From Tetrahymena elliotti 4EA (lineage: Eukaryota > Ciliophora > Oligohymenophorea > Hymenostomatida > Tetrahymenidae), in the NCBI GenBank assembly GCA_000231825.2, contig JH720350.1:304760-368759 (forward strand): DNA of 64,000 nucleotides, given 5' to 3'. Shown here one piece after another: positions 60,758 to 64,000 of this stretch (positions are counted from its first letter, which is position 1; the number at the start of each line of letters is the position of its first letter). Under the pieces are notes generated by a model that worked only from the letters and a program-made list of their open reading frames with translations, made no database searches and was not told the DNA's origin. A program made the position numbers and the translations under genes.

Positions 60758-63163
60758 TTTGATGAGTAGATATTAGTCTCAATAAGTCAAAAAAAGATGT
60801 TTACTCAGTTAAATTTCCTGAAGATGAAATCACTTATACTTATGGTAATATTATAGAATGCGGCTGTTAGTTATCTTTTTGATTGATTCTTTTAATATTT
60901 TTATAAGATGATTATCTTGGTTTTCGAGCACTTATTTTGTGAAGGTTTCTCTTGAAAGATGGAATATTATAATAAAAAGCATTTAAAATAGAATTTTGAT
61001 CTAATATAACAGTGTTTTCATTAACGAACTTTTCATTTGGAAAGTTTATCATTTATATAAGTCTTTTATTATTTAAAAAAAAATCAGAAATAATATTTAA
61101 ATAGCATTTATTATTTAAAAAATACAATTTAGTGTTAATTAATTGTTTTTATTTTTTGCATAATAAAAATTACATTTATTTTTTTAGTATACTGTTTTTC
61201 AACAATCACTCAACCAAAGCTATAAAAGATGAAATTTTTGAGTTATTTTTGGAGATATTGTCTTGCTTAAAAATACTTAAAATTTAAGTAAACACTCTCT
61301 AGCTTTATATTTTAACGACTTAAATTGAAATACTAAATTGAATTTTTTATAAAGATATAATATAATAAATAAATAAAATTAATTAATTATAACATTGTAA
61401 ACCAATTTATTATCCTATTTTTGATGAGTAATTAAATTAAATTATATTTAATCAGTCCAAATTTTTTAATATTTTCTTCTTATCTAATTGTTACTTAATA
61501 TTAATATTAAAAATAGCTATTCTTATCTGTAATCTAAATTAAATTCGTCAAAATAAATACTTTTTTTATTTTTTTAGTCAATCTTCTAAATTATTTAGAG
61601 GTTTCAGAGAAAAGCACCAAACTAAAAAATCACTTTTCAGTCTTTGTTAAATTTATCAAATCGTCCACATTTATAAAGCTGCTAAAACCAGTAAAATTTA
61701 GTCCTGACTCTTATTTTAATTGCAGTTAAATTATCTGTTTTTTTATTCAAAAAAGCTTCAATTAAATAAAAGCCAGTGTACTAGTAATATAAATTTAACT
61801 TTTTCCTAAATTTATTTAATTTTATCCAGATAAAATATTATTTTCTTTTCAAATACAGCTCTCTTTTCTATTTCTAAGAAAATAATTAATCCTCAATTTA
61901 ATCATTAATGGATTCTATTTAAATGTAGATGACTGACTAGATTGTATATTTGTTTCAAAATATAATTTTGATTTATAAATCATTTTATTTAAATTAATAA
62001 TAGTTAAGCAGATACTATTCATATGTATCTATCAAAAACTTACTGAAATCTTTTAAATTTGTTTTAAAAAGATAAAACAATCTATTTTTTAAAACCAAAA
62101 AACTTATAATTTTATAAATATTTCAGTAAATCAAATACTAACTCACTACATTTATTTTTTCTCTAAATTATAAAGTTAAATGTTTTTTTTGTATCTTTCT
62201 CAATCACTTTATAACTTTATAGAATTTAATTTATCAGTTGACAATAAAAGATAAATTTTGGTTTTTGAATCTTCAATTATTATTTTAAATTGTTAAAATT
62301 AAGAATAAAAAATTAATTCAAATTCATAAAAAAAATGTAAACTTTTAGATAAAATAATGAAATATTTGAATCATGGATTTTTTTGGAAAATTTCCTCAAT
62401 ATTAATTTGATTCCCAAAATTATTCTATGAAAGAGAGTCATCTATTTCTTTTTTTAAAAAAAAAACTAAAATTTTTTAATAAATAATTTATATAATCAAA
62501 ATATGTTATGTGAGAATTATTGTTTATATTTTTAAAATTTTGTTTTTTTAAATTAAATCTTAATAAATTTTGAAGTAAAATTTATCTGTGAATAAGCAAA
62601 AAAAAATTATACTGTAAAAGCTCCTTAATGGTACACACCATTATGCTTCTTGGACCAAAAATTAAATAATGGGCCAATATCTAATCTACCATAAACAAGC
62701 TTTTAAGTGTTTGTTTAATGCAAGTCATTTTATACTATGAATAATATCTTGAAATAATGTTATTTTTTTTATTTCAAAAATTTTCAGATCTCTTTTAATT
62801 ATTTTTCAAAATAAATTAAATAATTGAAGAAATTTAAAAATGAAGTTTACAATTTTTTTCTGAAATAGCACAAATGTATTTTTTAAACTCTAAAGGGATA
62901 TTTGATTAAAATACGTGTTAATTTTGATAAAAATGATTGATGATTTTTTTTTAATTTTAAATGAAAAAAAAAACATAATTGAGTTTTTAAGATCAAAGAA
63001 AATAAATTCAAATTTAAATCTGAATATAATTTAAAAAACTGAATGAAAATATTTCTATTGAGTAATGCTCAAAATTTAAAGCAATAAAATAATTTGAAAA
63101 AGATAAATAAAATACTTGATTAATACTAAATTTAAATTAAAGAGAAATTTTTTGATTTTAAAA
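60758..63163. other. Intergenic, about 2.4 kb
   Basis: Very A/T-rich spacer between the two paralogues; probably the promoter of the left one and the 3' flank of the right one. I looked for leftover copies of the shared C-terminal motif and saw none. Confidence 0.45.
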
Positions 63164-64000
63164 TCAAAAACGCCTAACAAGATTGCCTTAATGTAGATTT
63201 TGTATTCCCTCTGTTGCTTTAAGGATGTATTCTTAACGAGGAGTTTTTTATGAGGCTTGATTAGCTTAGTCATAGGATTTTTATATGGAGTTCATGTAGA
63301 TGAGGAAACAAAATCTTTTTATGATGTTTGCATAAATGATTGATAAGCCCTGGTTGGATTCAGAATCAATATTAATTTGGAAGCATTTTTTGTAAAAATG
63401 AATGTATTCAAATTAATCTTTAATTATTTCTGTGTTTGAGTTTTTAATTAAGAAAAATAGAAGATTGTAATGAGCTATGGAAAAGTAATCGTATTAAACT
63501 TCTTTATTTGAATTATTTCTTCTACGAGCAGAAATTTTTATCTTATTTACAATATTTAAAATTTCTGAGATGACCATGCTTGGTACTCCCAAATTGTCTA
63601 GATTACACTCTTAAAACATCTTCACAACATTATACATAAATAGTTTGTTAAAATTATGAAACTTCCCATAGTTTTTTTTAATTCTTTCAATTTAAACTTC
63701 TTCCTCATCAGAATTCACCACCATAACTTCTATACCAAACTATTTTTTAGTAGGATCAGTGTTACTATAAATAGACTTAGATGTCTTGATGTTATTAAAA
63801 TCAAAATCACCTTCTACTGATCTATTTTTGAAAGACAAGTTAAAAAATTAATTGATGACAGGTAAATATTTCATTTAACTTTTGCTTTTATTTGTATTTT
63901 CTGGAATATTTTTGTTTTAATTCTAACTTTCTGCATTAGAGTCATTTAACTAATTTAGTTCATTGCCCATTTGCATAGAGTTCTCACTTAATTAAATTTC
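63164..64000 (-). CDS. Ciliate protein of unknown function, 5' part beyond the right edge
   Basis: An open frame from the right edge to TGA 63164. The distal part is Asn/Gln/Ser-rich (QLSENSMQMGNELNQLND). The conserved part reads KNYGKFHNFNKLFMYNVVKM, NLGVPSMVISEILNIVNKIK, YDYFSIAHYNLLFFLIKN, DSESNQGLSIIYANIIKRF and QNLHQGNLVRRF-stop. Block order and spacing match the gene at 58877-60757, so the two arose by duplication. N-x-F-N-K-L-F-M-Y-N-V is the strongest shared motif. No family recognised. The 65-codon frame seen in this area on the same strand is in another frame and is not the gene. Confidence 0.7.

Noticed and set aside
1..64000. CRISPR arrays, insertion sequences, telomeric repeats, ribosome binding sites
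   Set aside because: None seen. The code usage, introns and Pol III genes mark this as a ciliate nuclear genome, and no C4A2/G4T2 telomere run is present.

Overview
The window looks like macronuclear DNA of a Tetrahymena-type ciliate. It is extremely AT-rich, and long conserved reading frames appear only when TAA and TAG are read as glutamine and TGA is the sole stop. Introns are short, very AT-rich and start with GTAA. Proteins are rich in Gln, Asn and Lys. Exon joins below come from reading frame, splice consensus and recognised motifs; no alignment was run.

Layout. The left edge (1-1356, -) holds the end of a Cache-like sensor gene. A kinesin lies at 4110-7860 (-). A coiled-coil/Gln-Asn-rich protein with seven introns lies at 10273-14642 (+). 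The RNase P RNA gene is at about 15380-15718 (-), and a HECT ubiquitin ligase at 16519-19540 (-). A large STIL-like (centriole protein) candidate spans 21955-26818 (+), and an eroded leucine-rich-repeat locus lies at 27.56-28.99 kb (-). A persulfide-dioxygenase-like/rhodanese protein with a broken metal site is at 29732-31186 (+). One intact and two decayed copies of a PARP-zinc-finger/PADR1 gene lie between 31.8 and 34.8 kb (-). A Rab GTPase is at 36219-37116 (+) and a Q/N-rich protein at 38712-40537 (+).

Three genes carry a B-box-like zinc-binding head on different bodies: FKBP (41381-42660, +), coiled coil plus membrane segment (44169-45218, -) and WD40 repeats (46011-48240, +). Inside this cluster, at 42804-44104 (-), is the most unusual object of the window: a small gene apparently built from a run of 3- and 6-base microexons, each between short GTAA...AG introns. 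A tRNA-Arg(UCU) sits at 45641-45712 (-). Further right are an LRR protein (48782-50801, -), a multi-pass membrane protein (52360-55604, +), a poorly resolved and possibly broken locus (56347-57641, -), and two paralogous ciliate genes (58877-60757 and 63164 to the right edge, -).

There is no operon logic: neighbours face both ways and are separated by AT-rich spacers. The likely themes are cytoskeleton/centriole (kinesin, STIL-like), ubiquitin and trafficking (HECT, Rab), DNA-damage-type zinc fingers (PARP/PADR1 family), and local tandem duplication followed by decay or domain shuffling.
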